From an uncultured Acholeplasmatales bacterium (GTDB lineage Bacteria > Bacillota_I > Bacilli_A > Acholeplasmatales > Anaeroplasmataceae), in assembly GCA_944324805.1 (NCBI GenBank), contig CALUXS010000009.1, positions 1 through 64,000 on the forward strand: DNA of 64,000 nucleotides, given 5' to 3'. Shown here piece after piece: positions 25,457 to 34,432 of the stretch. The position numbers and the translations under genes were made by a program. Position 1 is the first letter of the stretch, and the number at the start of each line of letters is the position of its first letter. The notes beneath the pieces were generated by a model. It had not been told where the DNA came from and did no database searches. It was given only the letters and a program-made list of their open reading frames with translations.

Positions 25457-26267
25457 TGAATATTTAGAAAAGCTAAAAGAATTGCTGATTGAAAATGACT
25501 TATCATTTGATATAGTACCAAAATATGAAAAGTATTTTGAATTAGGAAAAGAAGCAAATATGACAGAAGAAGAGATTATTTCGAGACTTCCTAGTGTAGA
25601 AAGTATAATTAATGAACTGAAATCTGCTGTTTCAACGAATTATGCTGAGAATATTATAAATTACTCAATGAGAATTAAATCTGGAATAATTAAAAAAATA
25701 GTGATAAAAGATTCTTTAGAATCCGGTGTTAAATTTGAAGTCAGTGATAACACAAATATTAACATTTTAGAAGATGTTGATTTTCTTGATATTAGCGATA
25801 AAAAAAATATTGTTGGAGCAAAAGAAGATAAAAGAGTTGAAGTAACAATATGTATCGGACCAAATATTAAATTTGACGAATTTAAAATTAAAGTTTCTTC
25901 TTGTTTGATTGAAGTAGATAAAATAGTAGGAACATCAGCAGAAATAAAAGTTGTATCAGGTAATGTGTCATTTGGAAAAATTGTTTTTGATTCTTTCTAT
26001 TTAAATCTTGTTTCAGGAAACACACAAATTGAATCAATTGACGCAAATAATCTTAAAATTTCTGTTGTTTCTGGAGATATTATTTTAGTAAATACAAATA
26101 ATTCTATTGGAAAAATAAATACTGTTTCAGGTGATATTTTAATAAAGAATTCATACGATACTGAAAAAATAAAGGTAAGTAGCATAACTGGAAAGGCAAA
26201 GGTTATTTCAAAAAAAGTAAATAATAAAGTTCATGTTATTATTGAAGATTTGAAAAATTTGTTTTAA
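25449..26267 (+). CDS. HAAS (DUF1700-like) and DUF4097 beta-repeat protein
   Basis: A 272-residue protein. Residues 1-60 ('YLEKLKELLIEN...YEKYFELGKEANMTEEEIISRLPS') match the helical HAAS/DUF1700 signalling domain. Residues 75-272 form a DUF4097-type beta-solenoid with repeated 'VSGNVSF', 'VSGNTQI', 'VSGDIIL' and 'VSGDILI' units. In other Bacillota DUF4097 proteins such as LiaG belong to cell-envelope stress operons. No transmembrane helix is evident, so it would act in the cytosol. It is translated from an overlap with the DUF2089 gene, which it may antagonise or sense for. Confidence 0.85.
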   Translation: MTNEYLEKLKELLIENDLSFDIVPKYEKYFELGKEANMTEEEIISRLPSVESIINELKSAVSTNYAENIINYSMRIKSGIIKKIVIKDSLESGVKFEVSDNTNINILEDVDFLDISDKKNIVGAKEDKRVEVTICIGPNIKFDEFKIKVSSCLIEVDKIVGTSAEIKVVSGNVSFGKIVFDSFYLNLVSGNTQIESIDANNLKISVVSGDIILVNTNNSIGKINTVSGDILIKNSYDTEKIKVSSITGKAKVISKKVNNKVHVIIEDLKNLF

Positions 26268-26329
26268 AAAACACTTTTTCTTGAAACTTTATTAAATATT
26301 TCATATAATTATTAAAAGGAGTTGAAACT

Positions 26330-27718
26330 ATGGTAAATAAAGAAGAAATAAAAAAAATACTGCAAGAAGCAGTTTCTACAGGTGCTGATTTTGCAGAACT
26401 ATATTTAGAAGATACTATGATTCTTGGAATAAAAGTAATTGGAGAAAAAGTAGATGATGTTTCTACTTCAAACCAATATGGTGCTGGATTACGTTTATTG
26501 TTAGGAATGGAAGAAACATATGGTTATACTAATGATGTAACATTTGAAGGGCTTTTAAAGTTAGCTAAAAATTTAAACAAATTTTACAATTCGAAGAAAC
26601 TAGTAGATGAGTTTGATTTTAATGATACAAAGACTTTAGGAAATACAATAATTAAAAAACTATCTACTGATGAAGATATTAATACTAAAATTTCATATCT
26701 TAAGTCTATAAATAAAGGTGCTAGTGAATATAATCCTGAAATAGTACAGGTTATTGCTAATTCTACCGAAAATGTTTCTCATATTTTAGTAGCTAATACA
26801 AATGGAGTTTATAAAACGGATATTAGAAATATTATTCGTTTTTCTAGTACTGCAATAGCTCAAAATAAAAATGGTAAACAAACTGGTAGTGCTAATTATG
26901 GTGGAAATTTTGGTTTAGATGCATATGACTCATTTGATTTTTATCAACTTGGTAAAAAAGCCGCTACACAAGCGTTGACAATGTTAAATGCACCGCAAGT
27001 AAAAGGTGGCGTTTATGATGTTGTAATTAACAATGCCTTTGGTGGCGTTATTTTCCATGAAGCTTGTGGACATGCATTAGAGGCATCTAGTGTTGCAAGA
27101 GGCCTATCTGTTTTTACAGGAAAATTAGGTCAAAAAGTTGCAGCTGATTGTGTTACTGCAATAGATGATGGTACTATAGCTAATGAATGGGGAAGTGCAA
27201 ATATGGATGATGAAGGTCACGTAACTCAAAAGAACATTTTAATTGAAAATGGTATTCTAAAATCATATATGGTCGATTATAAGAATTCAAGATTAATGAA
27301 TACTGCACCTACCGGTTCAGGAAGACGACAAAATTATCGTTTCATTCCTACTTCTAGAATGACTAATACATATATAGCTAATGGAAAAAGTAAATTTGAA
27401 GATTTAATTAAAAATACTAAATATGGAATTTTTGCGAAAGAACTTGGTGGTGGTTCTGTTAACCCAGCAACAGGAGAATTTAATTTTTCTGTAAATGAAG
27501 CTTATATGATTGAAGATGGAAAAATTACTACTCCAATTCGTGGTGCTACATTGATTGGAAAAGGTGATGAAGTTTTATTAAATATTGATATGGTTGCTGA
27601 CAATCAAACATTCGGTTATGGAATGTGTGGTTCTTCATCTGGATCTATACCTGCATGTGTAGGACAACCTACAATAAGAGTAAAGAATATGACTGTTGGC
27701 GGAAATGGAGGACGTTAA
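26330..27718 (+). CDS. tldD: TldD metalloprotease subunit
   Basis: TldD is the catalytic half of the TldD/TldE heterodimer, which degrades unfolded peptides and, in some bacteria, trims leader peptides of modified peptides. The 462-residue protein has the zinc motif H-E-x-x-x-H in 'FHEACGHALEASSVA' (about residue 241) and the C-terminal 'YMCGSSSGSIP'-like region (here 'GYGMCGSSSGSIPACVG') with the conserved Cys. Ribosome site AAAGGAG. Its partner tldE starts one base after its stop. No peptide precursor gene is next to it. Confidence 0.95.
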   Translation: MVNKEEIKKILQEAVSTGADFAELYLEDTMILGIKVIGEKVDDVSTSNQYGAGLRLLLGMEETYGYTNDVTFEGLLKLAKNLNKFYNSKKLVDEFDFNDTKTLGNTIIKKLSTDEDINTKISYLKSINKGASEYNPEIVQVIANSTENVSHILVANTNGVYKTDIRNIIRFSSTAIAQNKNGKQTGSANYGGNFGLDAYDSFDFYQLGKKAATQALTMLNAPQVKGGVYDVVINNAFGGVIFHEACGHALEASSVARGLSVFTGKLGQKVAADCVTAIDDGTIANEWGSANMDDEGHVTQKNILIENGILKSYMVDYKNSRLMNTAPTGSGRRQNYRFIPTSRMTNTYIANGKSKFEDLIKNTKYGIFAKELGGGSVNPATGEFNFSVNEAYMIEDGKITTPIRGATLIGKGDEVLLNIDMVADNQTFGYGMCGSSSGSIPACVGQPTIRVKNMTVGGNGGR

Positions 27719-27719
27719 T

Positions 27720-29045
27720 ATGAATTTTGAAGAATTATTAAAAGAAGCCAAAAAAGCTGGGATTGAGGAAATAGAATTATATGAGCGTCTTAATCATAAT
27801 CTTGCAATTAGTTTTTTTGATGAAAATGTAGATCAACGTGAAGAAAGTAGTACTGATGTTTGTGCAATAAGGGGAGTATATAATAATCAAATTGCTACTG
27901 TTTATACTGAAAAAAATTCTACAGATAGCATTCCTATGTTAATAAAAAGATTGAAAGAGGCTGCATCTGTAATAACCAAAGATGATCCATTTTTTATCTA
28001 TGCTGGTGATGAAGACTATGAAAAATTACCAGAAAAAAATAGTGATTTTTCAGAATATAGCATTGCTGAAAAAATAAGTTTATTAAAAAATATTGTTAAA
28101 TCATTAAAAAATAAAACAAATTATTACTATCATGCGCAAGTAGAGTATAGTGAAGTTTGGAATGAAGTTAGAATTACAAATTCTAATGGACTTAAATTAA
28201 GCAAAAGTGCTGAGTATGCTAACGTTTTTGCCAATTTAATATGTAAGAAAGATGAACAAATGCAAGAAGAATATGATTATGAATTTTTAAATAAATTAAA
28301 ATCATTTGATGTAGATAAATTCACAACTAAAATAGTTGATAACACAGTAAGTAAGTTTGGTGCTTCATCTATTCCTTCATCTACATACAAAGTTGTTTTA
28401 CAAAATGAAGTTGTTTGTTCATTATTAAGAGTATATCAAAATGTATTTTCTGCGAATGCAGTAAAAAATAAAGTTTCATTTTTAGAAGGCAAGTTACAAA
28501 CAAAAGTTTTTGGTGATAACATAAATATTGAAGATAATCCATTTTTAGAAAATGCACCAGTAATGTCTTCCTTTGATGATGAGGGAGTAGCAACAAAGAA
28601 AAATATTGTTGTAGAAAATGGAGTTTTAAAAACATATTTACATAATTTATCTACTGCGGCCTTTTATAATGTTAAATCTACAGGAAATGGCTATAAGCAA
28701 AGTGTAAATTCTAGCGTTGGTGTTTCATTTAATAACTTATGTTTGAAACCAGGTAATAGTAGTTTTAATCAATTATTAGAAGAAGTAAATAATGGCGTTT
28801 TAATTACTGATATTACTGGTTTACATGCTGGTGTTAACCAAATTAGTGGTGATTTTAATGTTCAATGTAATGGTTATTTAATTGAAAATGGTAAAAGAAC
28901 TAAGCCAGTAACTCTAATTATTCTTTCTGGTAAATTCCAAGATGTATTTAATAATGTAAAATTACTTGGAAATGATACTATTTATAGAAGCGGAATATTT
29001 GCTCCGTCATTATATATTGAAAAAATGAATATCTCAGGAAAGTAG
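27720..29045 (+). CDS. tldE: TldE/PmbA metalloprotease subunit
   Basis: The non-catalytic partner of TldD. The 441-residue protein shares the fold ('NFEELLKEAKKAGIEEIELY' at the N-terminus, 'NGYLIENGKRTKPVTLIILSGK' region near the end) but lacks HExxxH, as expected for TldE/PmbA. ATG 27720 follows GGAGGA (27707-27712), which lies in the end of tldD; the frame extends upstream but without a site. One-base spacing guarantees coupled translation, fitting an equimolar dimer. Confidence 0.93.
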   Translation: MNFEELLKEAKKAGIEEIELYERLNHNLAISFFDENVDQREESSTDVCAIRGVYNNQIATVYTEKNSTDSIPMLIKRLKEAASVITKDDPFFIYAGDEDYEKLPEKNSDFSEYSIAEKISLLKNIVKSLKNKTNYYYHAQVEYSEVWNEVRITNSNGLKLSKSAEYANVFANLICKKDEQMQEEYDYEFLNKLKSFDVDKFTTKIVDNTVSKFGASSIPSSTYKVVLQNEVVCSLLRVYQNVFSANAVKNKVSFLEGKLQTKVFGDNINIEDNPFLENAPVMSSFDDEGVATKKNIVVENGVLKTYLHNLSTAAFYNVKSTGNGYKQSVNSSVGVSFNNLCLKPGNSSFNQLLEEVNNGVLITDITGLHAGVNQISGDFNVQCNGYLIENGKRTKPVTLIILSGKFQDVFNNVKLLGNDTIYRSGIFAPSLYIEKMNISGK

Positions 29046-29054
29046 AAGGATACT

Positions 29055-29840
29055 ATGTTTAAAAAGAAAAAAAAGGAACCAATTTACAAGGTTGAAGAAA
29101 CTAAAAAATCACCTGAAGAAAAAATTGAAGACTTTGCAAGTAAAGAAATTAAGCCTCTTCCAAATCCATTATATGGAGTTAAGTTTTGGCTATTAAGTAT
29201 TGCAGCTGCCTTACTTTTAGTAATGGGAATATGGATTTTACTAGATAAATCACTTGGAATAAAATTAGGAGTAGGATTTACAGGTCTTGTAATTATAGTT
29301 TTTGGTCTAATTAGAATTGTTCCACTCATCAAAACTCAAAAATCAGGTACATCTAAAATGGTTATTGTGGGCGAAATAATTATAGATTTTTTAATAGGTG
29401 CGTTCTTGTTTTATGGTGCTTTTAAAGTTCAACAAGGAGAAAATTCAGGTATTGGTCTTTTCGTAGCTAAGTATTATCGTTATTTTCTAGGTGCTGTCTT
29501 ATACTTGAAGGGAGTATTTTATTTCATTATCACTTCATTACTAGCAGAAAAAACTAATAAATTTGAATTTTGGGTTCATATATTAATAATGACAGTTGGA
29601 GTTTTTGTTTTTGCTATGAATTTTGATGCGTCTAATTTAGCTATATTTATTGCAATTTTATGTTTATTATCTGGTGTCGCCGCTGGTTTAACATCAGGTG
29701 GATCATATTATATCTATAGAAAGAATGTCGTTAAAACAAAAGAAAATGCAAAAGAAGTTAATGATGTTGAAGAAAAGAAAATTGATAAAAACATTTTGCC
29801 TGAAGATGAGATCGATTCAAAACGACCTTTTGTTAGTTAA
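29055..29840 (+). CDS. Hypothetical polytopic membrane protein (DUF308/HdeD-like)
   Basis: 261 residues: a charged cytosolic N-terminus of about 40, then six or so membrane helices arranged in pairs ('WLLSIAAALLLVMGIWILL', 'GFTGLVIIVFGLIRIVPLI' and so on), then a charged C-terminal tail. The repeated helix pairs with a G-L-x-x-I-x-F-G-L motif resemble HdeD/DUF308 proteins, but the match is only by eye. It is nine bases after tldE and so in the same transcript; a terminator follows. Confidence 0.7.
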   Translation: MFKKKKKEPIYKVEETKKSPEEKIEDFASKEIKPLPNPLYGVKFWLLSIAAALLLVMGIWILLDKSLGIKLGVGFTGLVIIVFGLIRIVPLIKTQKSGTSKMVIVGEIIIDFLIGAFLFYGAFKVQQGENSGIGLFVAKYYRYFLGAVLYLKGVFYFIITSLLAEKTNKFEFWVHILIMTVGVFVFAMNFDASNLAIFIAILCLLSGVAAGLTSGGSYYIYRKNVVKTKENAKEVNDVEEKKIDKNILPEDEIDSKRPFVS

Positions 29841-29845
29841 AGAAT

Positions 29846-29872
29846 GAAGAGTTTTTACTCTTCTTTTTCTTT
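29846..29872 (+). terminator. Terminator of the tldDE unit
   Basis: GAAGAGT-TTTT-ACTCTTC followed by a TTTTTCTTT run. Confidence 0.85.
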
Positions 29873-29897
29873 ACAAATAAGTTTTTTATGGTATAAT
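29870..29897 (+). promoter_or_regulatory. Promoter of tig
   Basis: TTTACA (29870-29875), 16 bases, TATAAT (29892-29897) with an extended TGg before it. Confidence 0.8.
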
Positions 29898-29925
29898 TTT
29901 AATGATATAGAAAGGATAGATTATA

Positions 29926-31203
29926 ATGTTAAAAGAAAAATTAGAACACAGCCGTGTTAAAGTTACTTTTGACGTAACTCCAGAAGAATTTGAAGCGGCT
30001 TTAGATGATTCATTCAAAAAAAATAATGAAAAGGTAACTATTAAAGGCTTCCGTAAGGGTCATGCGCCTCGTGACGTTTTTGAAAAGAACTATGGCGTAG
30101 AATCATTATATACTGATGCTTTAGATTATATTTTCAACCAAAAGGTTAAAGAAATTTATGAAGACAAAGAATTAGTAAGTGAAATTGTAGGACAATTTGA
30201 ACCAAATGTTGAAGGCAATGAAAAAATTGAACGTGGTAAAGCATTCCAAGTTTCACTAAGCTTTGATGTATACCCTGAAGTTAGTTTACCAGAATACAAG
30301 GGAATTGAAGTTAAGAAAGCTGATTTAAATGTTACTGATGAAGAAGTAAATAATGCTATTGAATTACTTCGTCGTCCAAAAGCAGTTAAAAATAATAAGG
30401 CTGAGCAAGTTATTGCTTTAAACGATATTGCAGTATTTGATTTTAAAGGTTTTGTTGATGACAAGGCTTTTGAAGGTGGAGAAGCAAAAAACTATGAATT
30501 AAAAATTGGTTCTCATCAATTTATTCCTGGTTTTGAAGAACAAATGGTTGGTATGAAAGCAGGCGAAACTAAAGATGTTTTAGTTACTTTCCCTGAAAAC
30601 TATGGTGCTAAGGATTTAGCAGGAAAAGAAGCAAAATTTGTTGTTACTGTTCATGAAGTTAAAGAAGAAGTATTACCTGAATTAAATGATGAATTTGTAA
30701 AAGAATTAAAAATCGAAAATGTAAATACAGTTGAGGAATTAAAAGAATATAAGAAGCAAGAATTAGTTTCTCGTAAAGAAACAGCTGAAAAGGATCGTCA
30801 AATTGATGAAATTATCAATAAGATTCTTGATAACGCAGTTGTTGATATGCCTGAATCAATGAATTTAGAACGTGTTAACCAATTACGTAGCCAATACGAA
30901 GCTCAAGCTAAGATGTACAATATTCCTTTTGATACTTTCTTACAATTAATGGGAACTGATAAAGAAAAATTTGAAGAAAACATATTAAATCAAGGTAAAC
31001 GCCAAGCTTTATTTAATGTTGTTCTTTCAAAATTAATTGAAGTTGAAAATTTAGCACCTTCTAAAGAAGCAATTGAAGCTCACTTTGCTGAACAAAAGAA
31101 AGAATTAGCAAAAGCTACACAACAAGATTATGCTCGTGCATATTCTGATTTAGCATACAAAGCTGTTGTTGATTTCTTATTAGCTAATGCAAAAATGAAC
31201 TAA
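29926..31203 (+). CDS. tig: Trigger factor
   Basis: Ribosome-bound chaperone and prolyl isomerase meeting nascent chains at the exit tunnel. The 425-residue protein has the ribosome-docking motif as 'KGFRKGHAPRDVFEKNYG' (consensus GFRxGxxP), an FKBP-type PPIase domain (about 155-245, 'NDIAVFDFKGFVDDKAFEGG' and 'FIPGFEEQMVGMKAGE') and the C-terminal arms. Length is normal. Codon use is biased toward frequent codons, as in highly expressed genes. It has its own promoter and terminator and is followed by lon; clpX, the common Bacillota neighbour, is absent. Confidence 0.97.
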   Translation: MLKEKLEHSRVKVTFDVTPEEFEAALDDSFKKNNEKVTIKGFRKGHAPRDVFEKNYGVESLYTDALDYIFNQKVKEIYEDKELVSEIVGQFEPNVEGNEKIERGKAFQVSLSFDVYPEVSLPEYKGIEVKKADLNVTDEEVNNAIELLRRPKAVKNNKAEQVIALNDIAVFDFKGFVDDKAFEGGEAKNYELKIGSHQFIPGFEEQMVGMKAGETKDVLVTFPENYGAKDLAGKEAKFVVTVHEVKEEVLPELNDEFVKELKIENVNTVEELKEYKKQELVSRKETAEKDRQIDEIINKILDNAVVDMPESMNLERVNQLRSQYEAQAKMYNIPFDTFLQLMGTDKEKFEENILNQGKRQALFNVVLSKLIEVENLAPSKEAIEAHFAEQKKELAKATQQDYARAYSDLAYKAVVDFLLANAKMN

Positions 31204-31209
31204 TTTATA

Positions 31210-31236
31210 AAAAAGACCTCAGTGGTCTTTTTTTCT
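31210..31236 (+). terminator. Terminator after tig
   Basis: AAAAAGACC-TCAGT-GGTCTTTTT with extra T residues. Confidence 0.88.
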
Positions 31237-31241
31237 TAAAT

Positions 31242-31278
31242 CTTTTTTGGCAAACTTCTTGCATAAGTGCCAAAAAAG
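31242..31278. promoter_or_regulatory. CIRCE-like operator at lon
   Basis: An 11-bp perfect inverted repeat (CTTTTTTGGCA / TGCCAAAAAAG) with a 15-base spacer flanks the lon -35 box. Read as CIRCE geometry it is TTGGCAAAC-N9-AAGTGCCAA (31247-31273), 13 of 18 arm positions matching consensus, and shares TTGGCA with the htpG operator. HrcA or a related repressor is the likely binder. Confidence 0.6.
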
Positions 31279-31287
31279 TTATATAAT
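31259..31287 (+). promoter_or_regulatory. Promoter of lon
   Basis: TTGCAT (31259-31264), 17 bases, TATAAT (31282-31287). The -35 lies in the spacer of the inverted repeat. Confidence 0.8.
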
Positions 31288-31308
31288 ACTCGAGAAAGAG
31301 GTGAAACT

Positions 31309-33621
31309 ATGGAAGAAAATAGAACAAAATTAATTTTACCTGCAATCGCAATAAGAGGTATTGTACCACTTCCTCATAATGAATTTCGAATTGAAGTAGG
31401 ACGTGAAAATTCAGTAAAAGCTTTAGAAGAAGCTGAAAAAATGTATGGTGGTAATATACTATTATTAGTTCAAAAAGATTCAAGTGTCGTTGATGTCATG
31501 CCAGAAGACCTTGAACCAGTTGGTGTTATTGCCAAAATTATGCTGAAACTTAAGGTTCCAAATGGTAATTACAAAGTTAAGTTCAAGGTTACTGATCGTA
31601 TAAAAGTTTTAAATTATGAATTGACTAGTCCATACTTTGTCGCAAACTATGAAAAAGTTGAAACTATAAGCACAAATGATGAACAAGAAATTGCATTAAT
31701 TAGAAAAGTGCTAGATTCATACCAAAAGGAAGGTCAAATTTTTCTTTCGGCATATGAAGAAGTAGGAAGACTTTTGCAATCAGGACAAACAGGAGAAGCA
31801 ACTGCAGATATTATAGCTTTTTATTTGAAAACTTCTAATAATAAGAATAAATATTTAACAGAATTAGTATTATCTAAACGTCTTGAGTATATTTTAGAAG
31901 ATATTCAAAAAGAAAAACAAATAATTGAATTAGAAAATAAAATAAATAATGACGTTAGAAAATCTATTGATGAAAGCCAAAAAGAATATTATCTTAGAGA
32001 AAAGATGCGAGCTATACAAAATGAATTAGGTGATAAAGCGCGTCAAGATGAAGAGGTAGAAGAGTTAAGAAAAAAAATCTTAGCATCAGGTATGCCAAAA
32101 AATATTCTTGCAAAAGCAATGAAAGAACTAGAACGTTACTCTAATACTAATAATCAAATGGCCGAATCAGGAGTTATTCGCTCATACCTAGATTTATTAG
32201 TTGACTTACCTTGGGTTAAGGCAAGTGAAGATAATTCAAATTTAAAGGCTGTTGAAGAGGCTTTAGACAAAAATCACTACGGACTTAAGAAGGTAAAAGA
32301 AAGAATTTTAGAATATATCGCTGTAAAGATGATGACTAAACGTAATCCATCAACGATATTATGTTTTGCTGGTCCTCCTGGAGTTGGTAAAACATCATTA
32401 GCAAAGAGCATTGCTGAAGCTCTTGGTCGTAATTTCATTAAGCAATCTTTAGGCGGTGTTCGCGATGAATCTGAAATTAGAGGACATAGACGTACATATT
32501 TAGGTGCTTTGCCTGGAAGAATTATCAAAGGAATGAAAGATGCAGGAACTATAAACCCTGTTTTCCTTCTAGATGAGATTGATAAAATGACTTCTGATTA
32601 TCGTGGTGACCCAGCTGCTGCAATGCTTGAGGTTTTAGACCCTGAACAAAATAAAAATTTCTCTGATAATTATCTAGAAGAGCCATATGACTTATCACAG
32701 GTAATGTTCATAACAACTGCAAATAGTCTTGAAACTATTCCTGCTCCTTTACGTGATAGAATGGAAATAATAGAACTTTCAAGTTATACAGAATATGAAA
32801 AGTATAATATTGGATTCAAACATTTACTTCCTAAAGAACTTAAAAATCATGGATTAAATCCAGAAAATTTGGAAATAACTAGTGAAGCAATGACTAAAAT
32901 AATTCAAGGATATACTAGGGAAGCAGGTGTACGTGAATTAGATAGACTAATTGCCCAAATTTGTAGAAAAACAGTAAAAGATATATTAATTGATAATAAA
33001 GAAAAAACTATTATCACAGTTGAAAATTTAGAAAAATATCTTGGTAAAGTTCGTTTCTTCAACAATGAAGGAAGAGAATACAATCAGGTTGGCGTTGTTA
33101 CAGGTTTAGCATATACTTCATTCGGTGGGGATACTCTTGATATTGAGGTCACAACTTACCCTGGTAAAGGTGGTTTGATTCTTACAGGAAAATTAGGCGA
33201 TGTTATGAAGGAAAGTGCACAAGCTGCACTATCATATGTTAAAACTCATGCTGCAGAATTAGAAATATCAAATGTAGATTTTGCTAATACAGATATTCAC
33301 ATCCATGTTCCTGAAGGCGCTGTACCAAAGGATGGTCCATCTGCCGGTGTTACTCTTACTACTGCATTAGTTAGTGCATTATCTAATCGCCCTGTGTCTG
33401 CCCATATAGGTATGACAGGTGAAATCACACTTAGAGGAAGTGTATTACCTATTGGTGGTTTGAGAGAAAAATCTATTGCTGCAGTAAGGACAGGTTTAAA
33501 TAAAATATTTATTCCTAAAGAAAATGAAAGAGACCTTGATGAAGTTCCTACAGAGGTTAAAGAAAAATTAACCATTGTTCCTGTTAACAATATTGGCGAA
33601 CTTTTAAAACAAGTGTTTTAA
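31309..33621 (+). CDS. lon: ATP-dependent protease Lon
   Basis: Degrades damaged and regulatory proteins. The 770-residue protein has the N-terminal LON substrate domain ('LPAIAIRGIVPLPHNEFRIE'), AAA+ domain with Walker A 'GPPGVGKTSLAKS' and Walker B 'VFLLDEIDKM', and the Ser-Lys protease domain with the catalytic serine in 'KDGPSAGVTLTTAL' and lysine in 'LREKSIAA'. ATG 31309 fits AAAGAGGTGA; the frame extends upstream through the promoter, which cannot be coding if the TATAAT is used. Heat control through the dyad over its -35 box is inferred. Confidence 0.97.
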   Translation: MEENRTKLILPAIAIRGIVPLPHNEFRIEVGRENSVKALEEAEKMYGGNILLLVQKDSSVVDVMPEDLEPVGVIAKIMLKLKVPNGNYKVKFKVTDRIKVLNYELTSPYFVANYEKVETISTNDEQEIALIRKVLDSYQKEGQIFLSAYEEVGRLLQSGQTGEATADIIAFYLKTSNNKNKYLTELVLSKRLEYILEDIQKEKQIIELENKINNDVRKSIDESQKEYYLREKMRAIQNELGDKARQDEEVEELRKKILASGMPKNILAKAMKELERYSNTNNQMAESGVIRSYLDLLVDLPWVKASEDNSNLKAVEEALDKNHYGLKKVKERILEYIAVKMMTKRNPSTILCFAGPPGVGKTSLAKSIAEALGRNFIKQSLGGVRDESEIRGHRRTYLGALPGRIIKGMKDAGTINPVFLLDEIDKMTSDYRGDPAAAMLEVLDPEQNKNFSDNYLEEPYDLSQVMFITTANSLETIPAPLRDRMEIIELSSYTEYEKYNIGFKHLLPKELKNHGLNPENLEITSEAMTKIIQGYTREAGVRELDRLIAQICRKTVKDILIDNKEKTIITVENLEKYLGKVRFFNNEGREYNQVGVVTGLAYTSFGGDTLDIEVTTYPGKGGLILTGKLGDVMKESAQAALSYVKTHAAELEISNVDFANTDIHIHVPEGAVPKDGPSAGVTLTTALVSALSNRPVSAHIGMTGEITLRGSVLPIGGLREKSIAAVRTGLNKIFIPKENERDLDEVPTEVKEKLTIVPVNNIGELLKQVF

Positions 33622-33640
33622 ATAGATATTATTATATCAT

Positions 33641-33683
33641 AGGCATAAGATTACTATTATAGTAAGGCTTATGCCTTTTTATT
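33641..33683 (+). terminator. Terminator after lon
   Basis: AGGCATAAG and CTTATGCCT (33668-33676) form the stem, with an inner TTACTA/TAGTAA helix; a T run follows. Confidence 0.85.
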
Positions 33684-33754
33684 TTTCGTTTAAATTGATT
33701 ATAATGTTACAAAAAAGTATAATATTAATATAATGCTTAAAAAGGAGTATAAAT

Positions 33755-34432
33755 ATGCTAGATATTTTATATGAAGATAATCATTTAATTGTATGTTATA
33801 AACCATATGGAATATTATCACAATCAGATGGTAGTAATAGTTTGGATATGTTAACCTTATTAAAAAAATATGTAAAAGAAAAATATAATAAACCAGGTAA
33901 TGTCTATGTTGGTTTAGTGCATAGATTAGATAGAAATACAGAAGGTATAATGGTTTTTGCCAAAACTTCAAAAGCAGCAAGTCGTTTATCTGCTCAAATA
34001 AGAGAAGGTGCATTCAATAAATCCTATATTGCATTAATTGAGGGCATACTTAAAGACCAAGAAGGAATTCTAATAAATAATCTAGCAAAAAATGAAAATA
34101 CAAGGACTGCTTATGAAAGTGAAAATGGCAAAAAATCTATATTAGAATATAAAGTAATTAACACTCGTGATAACTATTCTTTAGTAAATGTAAAGTTAGT
34201 TACTGGAAGATTTCATCAAATAAGGGCCCAGTTTTCTATAATTGGACATCCCCTATATGGTGATATAAAATATGGTTCAAAAAATCAAACAAATTATGCG
34301 GTTTTACAAGCATATTCCTTGATTTTCAATCACCCAATTACTAAAGACAAAATGAAATTTACAAAAATTGATGATGAAAATAATTTTAAAAATTTAAAGG
34401 AGATAAAATATGACTTTGAAAACTTATATTGA
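33755..34432 (+). CDS. RluA-family pseudouridine synthase
   Basis: Isomerises specific uridines of rRNA or tRNA. The 225-residue protein starts with 'ILYEDNHLIVCYKPYGILSQ' and has the catalytic Asp in 'HRLDRNTEGIMVFAKT' (about residue 61) and 'VTGRFHQIRAQFSIIGHPLYGD', the RluA hallmarks. It lacks an S4 domain, so it is the short form; the target site cannot be told. Ribosome site AAAGGAG. The end overlaps phoH by 23 bases, so the genes are cotranscribed. Confidence 0.92.
   Translation: MLDILYEDNHLIVCYKPYGILSQSDGSNSLDMLTLLKKYVKEKYNKPGNVYVGLVHRLDRNTEGIMVFAKTSKAASRLSAQIREGAFNKSYIALIEGILKDQEGILINNLAKNENTRTAYESENGKKSILEYKVINTRDNYSLVNVKLVTGRFHQIRAQFSIIGHPLYGDIKYGSKNQTNYAVLQAYSLIFNHPITKDKMKFTKIDDENNFKNLKEIKYDFENLY

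Noticed and set aside
31267-31308. Longer lon start (GTG at 31267)
   Set aside because: It would translate the -10 box; ATG 31309 has a proper site.
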